From Hofstenia miamia (lineage: Eukaryota; Xenacoelomorpha; Acoela; Hofsteniidae), in NCBI GenBank assembly GCA_900660155.1, contig CABFPE010000095.1, positions 1,259,856 through 1,323,855 on the forward strand: 64,000 nt of DNA, read 5' to 3'. This document shows, piece after piece, positions 25,714 through 37,300 of this stretch. The notes below the pieces were generated by a model. That model did no database searches and had not been told where the DNA came from. It worked only from the letters and a program-made list of their open reading frames with translations. The translations under genes were made by a program, and so were the position numbers. The stretch's first letter is position 1. Each line of letters opens with the position of its first letter.

Positions 25714-27384
25714 TTATACATAAATATCGCACACTAAATACTTGACAGTGAGATTCCCAAGTCTTTCTAGACACGCTAAATATACTTGTAAAGGGGAATG
25801 AATAGTATTGAAAACGCGATAAGCAGAGTGGTATGTATTTGAGATATTTCGAAGATAATAAAGATATCTTTTAACTATAGAAGCAATTTTTTTAATTTTA
25901 GTCATTAAGAATTCTTCGAAATTTACATCATTGTCAATTTCAACAGCCAAATAGTTAATAGACTTGCTTTGCTTTAATGGTACCTGATTAATACTAAGTT
26001 TTATATTTTTTGTGAAATTTCTATTTATCCTGAGAGAGAATATTATAAATTGTGTTTTTTCAATATTTATTTTCAATTGATTATTTGAGAAGTAATTAGT
26101 TAAATATTTAATTAATTTTGGAGATTTTTAATTGCATTAAGCGTCTTCAGTGCCAACCCAGTTTTGGACATTGAATTATTTAGCTTGTATATCTTTGAAA
26201 TTGCCTGAATCCCCAATAAATATTTCAAAAGAGAGAAATACACCATTTTGTATAATCAGACCATATTTTAACACTACAATACACAAATTTATCCATTTTT
26301 AGTTGGTGCAAAATTATTACCTCAGCACTGAAGATGTATTTATATCAATACTTATAAAACAGGTATCATCTGCATATTGAGAAATTTCACTGTTTCGACC
26401 TGTTGAGTTATGTCATTAACATAAATTGCAAATAGAATGGGACCGAGAATTGTGTTCTGTGAAACGCCTCGGTCACTAATATTAGATTTTGAATTTTTTC
26501 CATTAAGTATAACTCGTTGCTGTCGATTTTTAAGGACGTTCATTTTAAATTAATAGATTGGTCATCGAAACTATAATATATTACTTTGTCTTTCAATAAA
26601 TATTTACTGTTATTTGTGCTATTTTGTATTTCATTTTAGCATGGTTTGTAGTTTTGAACAAATTTGCAATAAATTTGCTTATCTTATGTCAACATTCATT
26701 GAGTTAAAAGCTTTGCTCAAATCAAGAAGGGCAACGCAGCTACATTTATTTAGGAATAAATTAAATTTTATTTGCGCTGATATTGATAAAATTGCATCTT
26801 GAGTGCTATAACCATTACGAGAACCAAATGAGTTTTTTGAAAGAGTGTTTTCACATTTCAAATACGCGATTATTTAATTAGTGAGTAATTTTTCGAACTT
26901 TCTACTAAAAGGATGGCTAATACAAATGGGTCTACAGTTTTTGCGTTTAAGGGATCACTTTTTTTATATAGAGAACTTATGTCAGATTTTTTAAGGATTT
27001 CCTGAAATTTGTTGTTCATTATACATTGGTTAAATGCGAATAACAAGTGCTCACTAAAAATGTAGAAGAAGCGCTTAATAATAAAGATTGGAAAATTATA
27101 AAATGCAGTCGATTGATTTTTGTCTACGTTTCTTATGGTTTCTAATTCTAATTCACCAATATTTGCGAGTCTAAAAAAAATCACGTTTTTGCTGAAAATT
27201 GATGAATATGTTCTTTACTTGTATATTGGGGGAAATTGAAATGACCAGGTTTCTTAACCTCGTCGGAGGCGCATTCATCAAATTTTATACTGAATTACAA
27301 TATTCCTATGGATATATTAATAAAAAACCAATAGCATAGAACAGCTAAAATTGCTAGGTTGCAGATATCATAGTTTTAATTTTA
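25714..27384 (-). pseudogene. Old LINE, reverse transcriptase and C-terminal part
   Basis: Minus-strand frames carry the reverse transcriptase series of an endonuclease-bearing non-LTR element (CR1/L2/Jockey type) in correct order. NVDKNQSTAFYNFPIFIIK, then NQCIMNNKFQEILKKSDISSLYKK and LSKNSFGSRNGYSTQDAIL, lie within 26679-27184. LDLSKAFNSMN, with the first catalytic Asp region, lies near 26690. GVSQNTILGPILF falls within 26352-26543. QYADDTCF, with the catalytic YADD box, is at about 26360-26375 in a shifted frame. Downstream comes NIEKTQF with KSINYLAVEID at 25714-26076. Stops and frameshifts separate these pieces, so it is dead. It continues at 28338-28885 and 29705-30340, on the far sides of the inserted piggyBac and Tc1-type elements. 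Confidence 0.85.
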
Positions 27385-27390
27385 TTAATG

Positions 27391-28337
27391 TGTACTCTTT
27401 TGAGTACATTAACGTACAAATTACCAAATATTGAATAATTGCAATGTTGGATAATATTTTGTTGCCTTATTTTACTGCTATTTATCATATTATACTCCAT
27501 TTAAAAACGCATGCAAAAACTTTTATACTTACAAACAGTTGAAAAGAAGTAGACTAATAAAACTAACAGATTATAAAAATAAAATAATCAATTATCAAAA
27601 AACAGAAAACCAAGTTGGATCATCATATACACAAAGAAAAATATCACATTTGGTGCATTTGAAATGGATTTGTCAAGAGCAAGCAGGATTATAGCATTGA
27701 TTTTGCTTTCCAGTGATATGTTGTGGCCAATGGTCAAATTTATAACAAAGTTCATCAATAGGAAGAGGCGGGATTGCTTTACATTTCATTGCTTAAAAAG
27801 TAGGTACTGAAATTTTACGTCCTTGTGGTTTTTGAATAAATGTACCCTTTATAGGTGTTTCACATAAGTTAGGCATAAAATAATATCACAAAATTTGTAG
27901 ATCTTTGTTTTGTCTAATACAATTTTTTTTGCGTTTTGTCTAATACAATTTTTTTTGCATAACACAACGTCAATGTACTCTTTTGAGTACACATATATTT
28001 TTACTTATTAGACTGCCACATCTAAGGAATTCAACATAAAAAGTTTATATATGCTTAATACAATGCTTATCACATTATATTTACATAGGTATTTATATAT
28101 ATTTGCAATATTAATACTAGAAATTAATAATATCTTGTGTGTTTGCCTTGAACTTTTTGACATGAATTTTGTGCAATCGCAATTTTGTATAGAAAATGCT
28201 TAATGTGTTGTAGCAAAGAAAACACTAAAAGAGATAATATAAGTTTACTAAATTTAGTGGTAAAATTTCTTGCGCAAAAATAAAATGATTTCCATTTATG
28301 TGATTAGCTATTTATCATGTGTACTCAAAAGATTACA
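27391..28337 (-). mobile_element. Decayed piggyBac-type element inserted in the LINE
   Basis: The ends are near-palindromic 18-mers: TGTACTCTTTTGAGTACA at 27391-27408, and at 28320-28337 its reverse complement with one change. A third perfect copy lies inside at 27974-27991. The minus strand at about 27590-27840 encodes a piece of the piggyBac transposase C-terminus: a GRKISVP segment, PIDELCYKFDHWPQHITG, then Cys pairs (QCYNPAC, KCTKCDIFLC) like the Cys-rich zinc-binding domain of this family. The catalytic Asp domain is missing. TTAA stands 2 bp outside the left end (27385-27388); the right flank is TTGT, a decayed version at best. LINE sequence resumes on both sides, so this insertion is younger than the LINE. 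Confidence 0.6.
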
Positions 28338-28885
28338 CTTGTGGCGATGAGGTTTTAAAGTTTTGTTTATGTGGTCTATTACTCTTATTTTTCTGTCGAA
28401 ATTTGGTTATCAATATTTAACTCGTTAATGTCAATTGGAATCATTTTACTTTTGCCCCAAATTTTATGAATATATCGCCATTTTTCGTTTGTATTATATA
28501 AATCATCGAATTTTTTTTCTATTTTGAAACAGACTTTTTATTTCTTAATTGCTTAATTATCTTGCTTGATCTTTAGTAATTAGTCCAATTAGTAGATCAA
28601 ATAGTTTTCTTTTAATGCTTAATTGTTCAGGTATGACACTGCCATCAGCACTTGATAAAGCAAATTTGCGCGCTTTTAATTTTACTTCTCAGCCTTCAAT
28701 TTTTACCGCTTTCTTAATTGCAAATTTCGTTTGAAATGTATCTAATCATGCAAGTTCCAAATTTTAGATGATAGGGCCTATGTGTAGTCCAACGATATAA
28801 TTTTCAAAGGCATTCGTCCGAGTAATTTATATAATCCCTTGCATAAATTATTTTAAAATAATTAGCATTAGTAGTTATATACTTA
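28338..28885 (-). pseudogene. Old LINE, linker between endonuclease and reverse transcriptase
   Basis: The minus strand reads KWRYIHKIWGKSKM, PIDINELNIDNQISTEK and VIDHINKTL with interruptions. This resembles the W..I....GK / I..ELNI / I.NHFN segment that joins endonuclease to reverse transcriptase in CR1/Jockey-type LINEs. It lies between the piggyBac and Tc1-type insertions, in the orientation and order expected if all three LINE pieces were once one element. The part near 28600-28880 is less certain. Confidence 0.5.
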
Positions 28886-28887
28886 TA

Positions 28888-29702
28888 CAGTGCTAGAAGT
28901 AGGTATTCGACCACCTTGCTATTTTGAATAAATAATGAACCTTAATTGGATAGAGTGTGCATAAGATACTTTGATTGAGAAAGGAAAATCTGTATGTGCA
29001 ATGCCATAAAATTTATAGAAAAACAATTGGCTATTAATTTTTAATCAAAATTAAAAAACTTGCATTAGAAAAATGTCACCTGAAAAAAAATTTAACAAAT
29101 TAGCAAATCCAAAAGTAAATTCAAAATAGGAAACATAAATTAAAAATTAACGCAATATATGTACTTAGCAACAAAATTCTCTCTTCTAATATTTTTAGGG
29201 TGTCCTTTGCGCAAATTTCAGCTTCAAGGCGATCAGGGATTAATGCAAAAAGTCTTTCAATAAAGCTGTTGAGAATTGCACAGAATTCTTTCTTTATTGC
29301 GCTCCACAGCTCGTATTCAGTGTGAAGAGTATGTTGTCAAATCCGATATTTGCCCACTTTCCTCATATTTTCAATAATTTTCAGGTCTGGAGATTGACTC
29401 GGCCAGTCGTCAAGGATAGCAATCCCCTTATTGTGGAAGAGTTTTTCATTCCTTTTGAGGTATGACATGGAGCACCATCCTGTTGATATATTGAATCACT
29501 TGTAAGGAGTGGCAAGAGTTCCTTCTCTAGAATACAAGCATATTGAAAGCTTCGAAGAGTACCAGTGATGTGAAGAATCGTGCGAAGATCATGCTTCCAT
29601 ATTGCACCCCATTCCATGAGAGATTTCCCACCATACTTCATGGTCCTCCGAGTAAATTGATGCAAAAATCTGAACTTCTGACCAGTTGCTCTCTTTATGA
29701 GC
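28888..29702 (-). pseudogene. Tc1-type transposon remnant inserted in the LINE
   Basis: Minus-strand frames at 29190-29702 encode the second half of a Tc1 transposase: KYGGKSLMEWGAI (family KHGGGSIMVWGC), LEKELLPLL, YQQDGAPCHTS with the second catalytic Asp, DDWPSQSPDLKIIEN carrying the final Glu of the DDE triad, then ELWSAIKKEF. A frameshift lies between QQDGAPCHTS and DWPSQSPDL. The N-terminal helix-turn-helix part and the first Asp are absent. CAGTGCTAGAAGTAGG at 28888, preceded by TA, is a plausible 3' terminal repeat. No matching 5' end was found; the remnant ends abruptly near 29702, next to LINE endonuclease sequence. Inactive. Confidence 0.75.
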
Positions 29703-29704
29703 AA

Positions 29705-30340
29705 AGAGCATGGTCACTGAATTATTCGAACATTATAAGGACTTAAAATATAAGTTTGAATTTGTTAGGAAATAGTCAATTAAATTGTCGTGTCTTGTAG
29801 TACAGTCAATATTCTTTTAAGGATTTTTTTCAAATTTATTAAAATAATGTATATTAAATTCACCAAATCTATTTATGAAATAGTAGGGTCATTATTTATG
29901 AAATTTCATTTGCCGTAACAAATAAATAGTCAATATGATAAATTATATTTGGATTGTATGTGATATTAATCAGTACTTTATGGCATATATTTTCAAATGA
30001 TATAATTTCTATCCATTGTGATTCAAATATATCATTGTTTGACTTATTTTCAAATGTACGTACTGGTTTTAAACATTCTGGAACTAATACAATGAGCCCG
30101 CCACTTCTACTTATCGGTTTTCATGAATATGTCAAAATAATGTAGGTTTGGATTAAACAAATTAGGGTCAATGTCATGCTGTAACCAAATTTCAGTAACT
30201 AAAAATATTGTATTTTGACCTATCTTATTTATTAAATTCATTTCTGTTTGAATGGAGACTTCTAGCATTGAAATAAACGAATTTATAGTTATTGCAGTAA
30301 TATTTTAGTATATTTTCTATTTTCAGTCCTTCTAGAATTG
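29705..30340 (-). pseudogene. Old LINE, apurinic-type endonuclease part
   Basis: The minus strand carries the endonuclease domain in order, in several frames: YFNARSLHSNRNEFN (family N-terminal NxRSL), LVTEIWLQHDIDPN (family ITETWL), SGGLIVLVPE (family GGVxIxV), an LINITYNPN segment (family vYrPP), TRHDNLIDYFLTNSN (family T....IDLILTN), and SDHAL near 29710-29722 (family SDH, a catalytic Asp-His pair). In full-length elements this domain precedes the reverse transcriptase, which lies downstream on the same strand here. Stops and frameshifts show it is dead. Confidence 0.75.
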
Positions 30341-30399
30341 GTCCTGTGTTCAGCTTAATTTCTCCTGAGAAAAGTAATCTTATGAAATAAATATGAAAT

Positions 30400-31700
30400 A
30401 AAAATGCGTATTGAAATGATTACGAAGAAATGTACTTAATATAACTGTATAGGTTAAGTGCGGTCATTTTGAGGAGTGTGGATGGGTTTTTATATAGTAT
30501 ATAGGTACAATTTGTAACATAACATAGATGACTAAATAATATATAACAAAATTTACCTTTTTCTGCACATTTTAATAAGAGTTCAGGTGAAGGAGGTTTG
30601 GGAAGAAGAGCCGAAGATTTGAAGTATTGGCAGCGTTAAGATATTTGACTTTCGGAATTCGAATTAAAGGGGTGAGAAATTAAGCAAAGTTGGAAGAATC
30701 GTTTTAAGACTTGAGTGATATGCGCAATTCCTTTACGAGGTAAGTGCAAGATAAAGATTTAAGTTAACTAATATTTTATTAAGAACTGTAAAGTTATAGT
30801 GATGCATATATATATAAATTTAAAATCAGTAACAGGTACGTTTGACAAGCACCGATCTCATGAACTACCTAACCAAGAATTCGTTGCAGGTTGCAGGGTA
30901 AATACAATGTGTAATTATTATTGCTACCAATACAACAATAACTGGCCACCATCACGAGCGAAAAGGTTGGAGTTGATGCTGCGTGGCGAATTTAGAAAGA
31001 ATTTGAAGACAGGAATAACATTGAATCTTTTAGCAGATAGACGCGATAACGTTTCATTGAATAAAGCGATGATATAGCTTTTTTGTAGAGCGGAGTGCTT
31101 ACAGACTGGAGTAATCTCTAGGAATTAGATAAACCAGAGTGAATTTTTAACAGATTAGAGATACAAGATTATTGATGTTTAGTTGAAATTGCTTGTTGTC
31201 GGCAGATTTGAGCGCGTCATTAAAATCTGTGTTTATGAAGACGGGGTTAAAATGCTTTGCTGAATTGCTTTGGATCTACTTCGATAGTCGATAATAGGTA
31301 TGAACAGGAAATGAAGGAATTTTCGTCATTTGATTTGGAAACAGATTATGAGAACGGACATACTTCAACATACTGCTTGCGATTATGAGAGAGGTTGTTC
31401 TGGATTTGATTGACTTTATAGATAAATGAGTTATGAAATGATTGTGTTGTTGACGGATATTTTGAGGTTAGGGTGAGTGATTTTCAGGATGATATCCACT
31501 GAATGATTCATATAGATTGAGGGAAGTGAATGATGGAGTTTCTTCTGAGATCTCTAAAAGAGTTGGATTAGTAGCATAGTCTAATGTAGAGCGGAGAGGC
31601 ATTTGGCGTCTCCAAGAACATAGCATCAGCAAAGATGGTACTGATAATTAATTCTTGGAGTGAAAGCGAGACCTGATTGTCTTCGCTGGGAACTGACGTT
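30400..31700. other. Unassigned, base-skewed stretch upstream of the LINE endonuclease
   Basis: The plus strand is unusually G-rich and C-poor (words such as GAGTGATTTTCAGGATG and GTTGACGGATATTTTGAGG). The minus strand shows peptide-like runs broken by stops. Its position suits the ORF1 or 5' end of the minus-strand LINE, but no RRM, zinc-knuckle or other ORF1 signature was recognised. A 92-codon plus frame at 30799-31077 is not recognised. Confidence 0.3.
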
Positions 31701-34259
31701 ATTTGAAATTTTTTTTACCTTTATTCAAATATATAGTGTATTACTTACTTAATTTTAATATTTTCATTTAATAATTTTTGGTAATACTAAACATCTGTGT
31801 ACTGGTAAGAACCGGCAATATGCGTGCAGTTAGGCGGCCATCAAATCTTTCACCCGCATGCCAAAATTCTAAAATCATGACGCAGAACACCTTGCATATC
31901 ATGAAAATAAATTTAACTTGAGCAAGTGCTATATAGTTTTGCTGTGTAACCGCTATATTATGCTTGAGGATAATGGACAGACCATATTTTTTTCTCTGCT
32001 TCCAAAACACCTTTAGACATTGAGCTAGGAGTGCCAAACAATACTTTTCATGTGTATTCATTGCATCACTGACGAATATAATAAATAAAGTGTTCAATTT
32101 GGTTTGTTACATTACTAACATCTCATTGGTTTGGAATTTTGAACCCAAATACCGAAGGAAAATATTTAGAAAGCAAGGTGAAATTTTCTTGGTGATCTTC
32201 TGTAGAGATTGCAACAAACATATTTCCTGTTTTACAAATTAAGCTGAGTATTTAATAGGGGGCAAGCCTACGCTGCTCACTAAATTAATGATGTTAATGC
32301 ATGCTATTCAATAAATATTCTGTGTAATTATATTTAACGTTGGGTGGCGTCAAAGTGATTCTCAAAATACCTCTCTCTCTCAAAAAAACCTGCTCTTTTC
32401 TATGAAAAAAACATTTTTATAGTATTAAGTTCTTGCAAATGGCAAATTCTTGCATCTAATCAATTAATATCTCACCCTAGGAATTGTTTTGTACAGATTT
32501 CAAACAATTATTAAAGAAATTTAGAAATCTTTGGATATGGAAAATGAATAAATGCACTCCCATATAATCGTAAAAAAGTTTGGTAAAAATTATCATAAAT
32601 ACGTGAAGATATTAACCAATTTTTAATGAAAAAAATAATACTCAGATATTACTCATGTTTAAATCGCGCTTGACAAAAACTAATCTCAAGTAGTTTATTT
32701 TTTGTATATAGACTGTCAAGCCCCGTCTAGGCGCGTAGTTTCGTGAAGACAGAGGTCGTTGCACCGCTGGGCGCAAATTTAAAACATAAATGAAAGAGGA
32801 AGCATTCTTAAACCTGCAGTGTATTCGGATTTTGGATATTTTCTATAATTCGTGAGTGATGTGCATTTAAAATTTTTTTGAAAAACCATTGCAGACTTTA
32901 AACAATTCTTCGTTTAAGTGGAGCTAAATAACCTAAAAAAATTCCTTCTAGCATAAGTCTCCTAAACATTGATGTGGGACTATGCCGTTGATACTGATTT
33001 ATGGAGGTTGAGAGCTTCATATTATTTTCATAATACAAAATTCATTTATGCCGATTATCTAATGTTTACAATGACCTACAACACATCCCAATAGAACTAT
33101 TAAACATGTAGTGGTATACAAACATTGCCAGTTACTTTATAGCATTATATGTATGGTTATAAAACTCAAACATGTTCAGGCCGATGCCCATGCCAGCTCA
33201 GAAGGAACAGAAAGGTTTTAATTATACATCTGTAGCGCTAATATTTATTCAGTGATAGTACTCATAAAATGATTACTATTTTCTACTTCAGATATGGATT
33301 TATAATTTAGCGTTTAATTTAACTTTGAAAATACTCTTGTACATGTTTCTTTTAATAATATATTGAATTCACCAGCGTTTTAAATTATAAAGATTTTCTA
33401 TTCTGAATACAAATGTCTACATTCATGTCTCTATGCTTTAGCTGTGTTTAGATTTGGATACTTCAATTAAAATAATATCAAAATAGTTTATATTTCCAGT
33501 ATAACTCATGCATTATAAGACAGTGCTTACTAATGGTAAATAGTTTGAAGACAATTATTGGGATATTTCAGATATAGTTAAGTACCGGAATTGCTTTGTT
33601 TGAATTTTGAGCAGTCAATATGAGAATGTTAAGTTAAGCTTAGGCAAGATGCAATTCATTTAGACTAGAGATACATAACATTTTGGATTTTATTGCTGGA
33701 ATTTGCACTAGTTGATACATTGATATCGATATCTAAATCTATATCACAACGTTTCTATCAAATTTTAATGAAACTCGTTCACAAGCTAACTGGGTTGTTA
33801 AGCTTTTAAGTAAGCTTAAAACATTGAAAGATCTTTTGAGCGTTTATGGGAAACGTGATGTTGTTTCATAATACGAGAGATTTGAATATTAACGACGGTA
33901 GTAGATCTTATACCCCAGCCAATTTTGGAAGCGAGGAAGGACATATGTGATGAGACTTTTCCAACAAACGCTTTTACGAATAAAATTGTTTCAGGACAAA
34001 GCTGCGATAAACTAATTTGAGGAAGACCATTTTTTGGAAATAATTTTTCCTACTAACTTTCAGAGTGTAAAAGTAAAATTTTAAATAATACGGCAATGGT
34101 ACGCGCAAGGCAAGACTTAATATTATGTATTGTCTTGGGTACGCGTAATAAAGATCTTACAACGATAATAAAAAAAACATTTCACTCCATATATAATACA
34201 TAAACCGCCTACGTTCTATTAAAATAAATAAAGCTCAATATAGGAAATTATTATTTTAA
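31701..34259. other. No gene recognised; one GC patch
   Basis: A 109-codon minus frame at 31768-32097 has no recognisable domain. A GC-rich patch of about 65 bp at 32714-32780 (GCCCCGTCTAGGCGCGTAG, then GGTCGTTGCACCGCTGGGCG) stands out from AT-rich flanks and may be a repeat fragment. A GGTACGCG word occurs twice near 34098-34137 around a CAAGAC/GTCTTG hairpin. Confidence 0.4.
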
Positions 34260-34261
34260 TA

Positions 34262-34322
34262 CGGAGTATACATATTATTAATCTTTTATATCCTCTATCG
34301 TAACTACATGGTAATACTCCGT
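34262..34322. repeat. Short inverted repeat ACGGAGTAT/ATACTCCGT
   Basis: Perfect 9-bp arms about 60 bp apart. Possibly the ends of a very small MITE; no flank duplication was identified. Confidence 0.35.
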
Positions 34323-37300
34323 TTTGTTCACACTGCCAAACATTTTTCTCCAAAATTATCAAGAATTTTGAAAAACATTGAATATTAGCAGTAATTGTTG
34401 TTTAAGTAGAGTATGTTAACCTACCTACTTAACCCAAATTTTAAAACTTTGAAAAATCCTAAAAATATACATTTTAAAATTTGTAGGAATACACGTTTAA
34501 CAACTAATATTTTGACCGCACAAATGAAGGAAATGGGATTTGGAAATTTCTCAGGAAGAAAATTGCAAAATGAAATATATAGGGTGATATTTAACGAATG
34601 GATTTAAAAAATCTTTAATAACTCCATAATCCTTGGATTGTTTTTAAAGAACAAGGCATTAAAAAACATCTCAAAAAGTTCCAGTATTTCTAAATTGCTT
34701 TAATAAAACAATGTCTTTGAATGCACTGCCCGTTCTATAATAAAAACAATAATTGGCAAACTGCTCATAATTGCATTACACTGGTGAAAATGATAAAAAA
34801 ATTATGAAATGATGAAAAAATGTTACACAAACGAATTTTTAATATTTTACAGCATTTTTAGCTTCAACAAGCTTTGCAGCAGCTTTCACGTCTAGTTCCA
34901 ATTAGCAGTTCTTTCCAAAATTGCAATATTTCCAAAAAGCTATATTTAAAAAGTATGTAAGTAAAACTATTATTTTTCAAAACTATGCAATATGTTCTCT
35001 AAAAATTTCTTACAAAATGCTTCTTAACCAATATGAACAGAAATTTCCATGGGTAACCTCATTCTCAAGATGCCAATCAGAAATATTTATCTCCCATAAT
35101 CTAAGCAATCTACAAAAAATTGACTTGATTTAGCTGAACTACCGTAGTCATTAATAAATCTTGTGTTCTTGAGTTAATACTATATTATTTATGTCATCTA
35201 TAGCAGTTGTATGTCATTGATCTAATTAAATCCATCAAACCAGTATACTATATGACGGTTATATTCCTGCGTGACATGCATGCAATTCACTTCATTAAAC
35301 TTTAAAAATATTGTTACATTGTGTTCATATACAAATATGGCAATTTCAACATGATTAAGATTTTGAAAAATAATAATTATATGTATGACATAGTAACATA
35401 TTCATCAATTTTTTAGGTAAGTCATTATTCTTGGATGAACTTTTGTCATATCTTTTTGTCAATCAAATTTTACAACATTCAGAACAAGCGCTTTCCAATA
35501 AATGAAACGGAAATGACATCCAATTAGATGAAGTCAGTTTTCACCTGATTAATCACCAGTTAGTCACGCCGTGTTGTCAAAGAATGAAATCTTCCGCTCA
35601 TTACATACTGGAAATTGAAATAACGTAAATCAGGCAGACAACCATATGGATTACATGTATTTCCTCAATGTAAAAGCAGATAAACGAAATAGGCATTATA
35701 TGATAACTGGATGTTGGGATTTATATTTCCATATATCATCCTTGGCCTAGAGTATACATTAAGCATTTGTTGTGCGCAGATTACCAAAATGGCAGCAATT
35801 TTTCAATCATTTTCAACATTCAGCCTATTACTGGCATACAAAAATGCCAAAATTACTAAAATATATCAACATATGATAATAGATATTCCGAATCATTGAA
35901 ATTCAGTTCAAATTCTATATTTTGGAATGCTAGATCCAATGAAAATACACACTATAATTTTTTCAATCTAGCCATTAAATTGAAAATTTTGCCTAAGTAA
36001 CCTAACACATTGCATTTGACAGTTTTTGTCAATAGATTGGCAATTTTAATTTATAATGTGTGTAATTGAGATGGGAAACAAAAAATATCAACTTGCATAA
36101 TGCTAACATTGAAAAAAATTAAGCCAAAGTCTTGCAGTGTGACTGTGCCAAAAATTTTCACTAACTACAAGGGTTAACAGGCTTGCTTAACAGATACACC
36201 ACTTTGCCATTTGTAAAATCTCATTCACCCCCTCATTTCCAACAATTGCAAATCCCCTGTTGGTGGCCATTATGGATATACAATATTCGGGCATCTCAAA
36301 TGTCTTAATTCACCCCCTTAAATCCCGAATAGGGAATGTGATGATCTCAATCAAGATTTCAAGGAATAAATTCAGAGATTACTTGTATTCAACATCAGCA
36401 AAATCTAAATTGCTTAAAAATAGAAAGCTAAATTTAATGAACGTTAGATGATATTAGAGGTTGCAAGATTCTCATCTAAGGAAGGCACCAAATTAGATAT
36501 GGAGACCTGAAAGATAAACATCCTTAAAGTATTAGAAAAAGAAGGAGGTCCACTCACTTGTCCATAGGACATTTAGAAATTTATGTAGAGTGAATATAGC
36601 GAAGAAACGATGAAGAAACGAATGATGAATGAAGGAGCATACAAAGGTACTTTTAACAGGCCGATTCCTTACATGAAGAATGACTATGATTGTAATAGCC
36701 AAACATTGCAAACTAGTGAATATGGAGCAAAATTGAAGATTTTTTCTTGGTTAAAAATTGAGATGTCACAGGATTTTCATTGGCATATTAGATATATTCT
36801 TTACATTGAATAGTGCATATATTTTTTGCTTTCATAACAACTTTTACGCTTTGATTCAAAAATTTTTAACGTAATTGTATATACAGAAGTTTCATTGAAC
36901 AGATTTACTTTCGAAATCACTATTTAATGTTGCATTGGATGTCTATGATTAAATTTTTTTTTTTGAAAATACAATTTACGTTAGCTTTTGATTTTGAATT
37001 CCTCAAATTTAGAAGTATACTGAATGAAAAATGTAAAAAATGCAATTAAAATCTCTAAGCATTTGCTTTGTTACTTTTTGTAACTTCATTTTTTCTAGAT
37101 GATTTTCATCATAATTGAATATAATTTAGGTTCCAGTTCCATTTTCGAAATTTTAAATTTGTATAAAAATTCTATAAAAAATATATATTTGACTATCTAC
37201 GCCCCCTTTTGCCGTCACTCGAAATTTATTATTCTTTATTAGGTATCAAATTGAATAAATACATAGATTCTGATCTTAGACCAAATTATAATTTATGTCA

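Noticed and set aside
31768-32097. 109-codon minus frame
   Set aside because: No domain, no homology recognised, and no splice or promoter context; AT-rich DNA often yields frames of this length.
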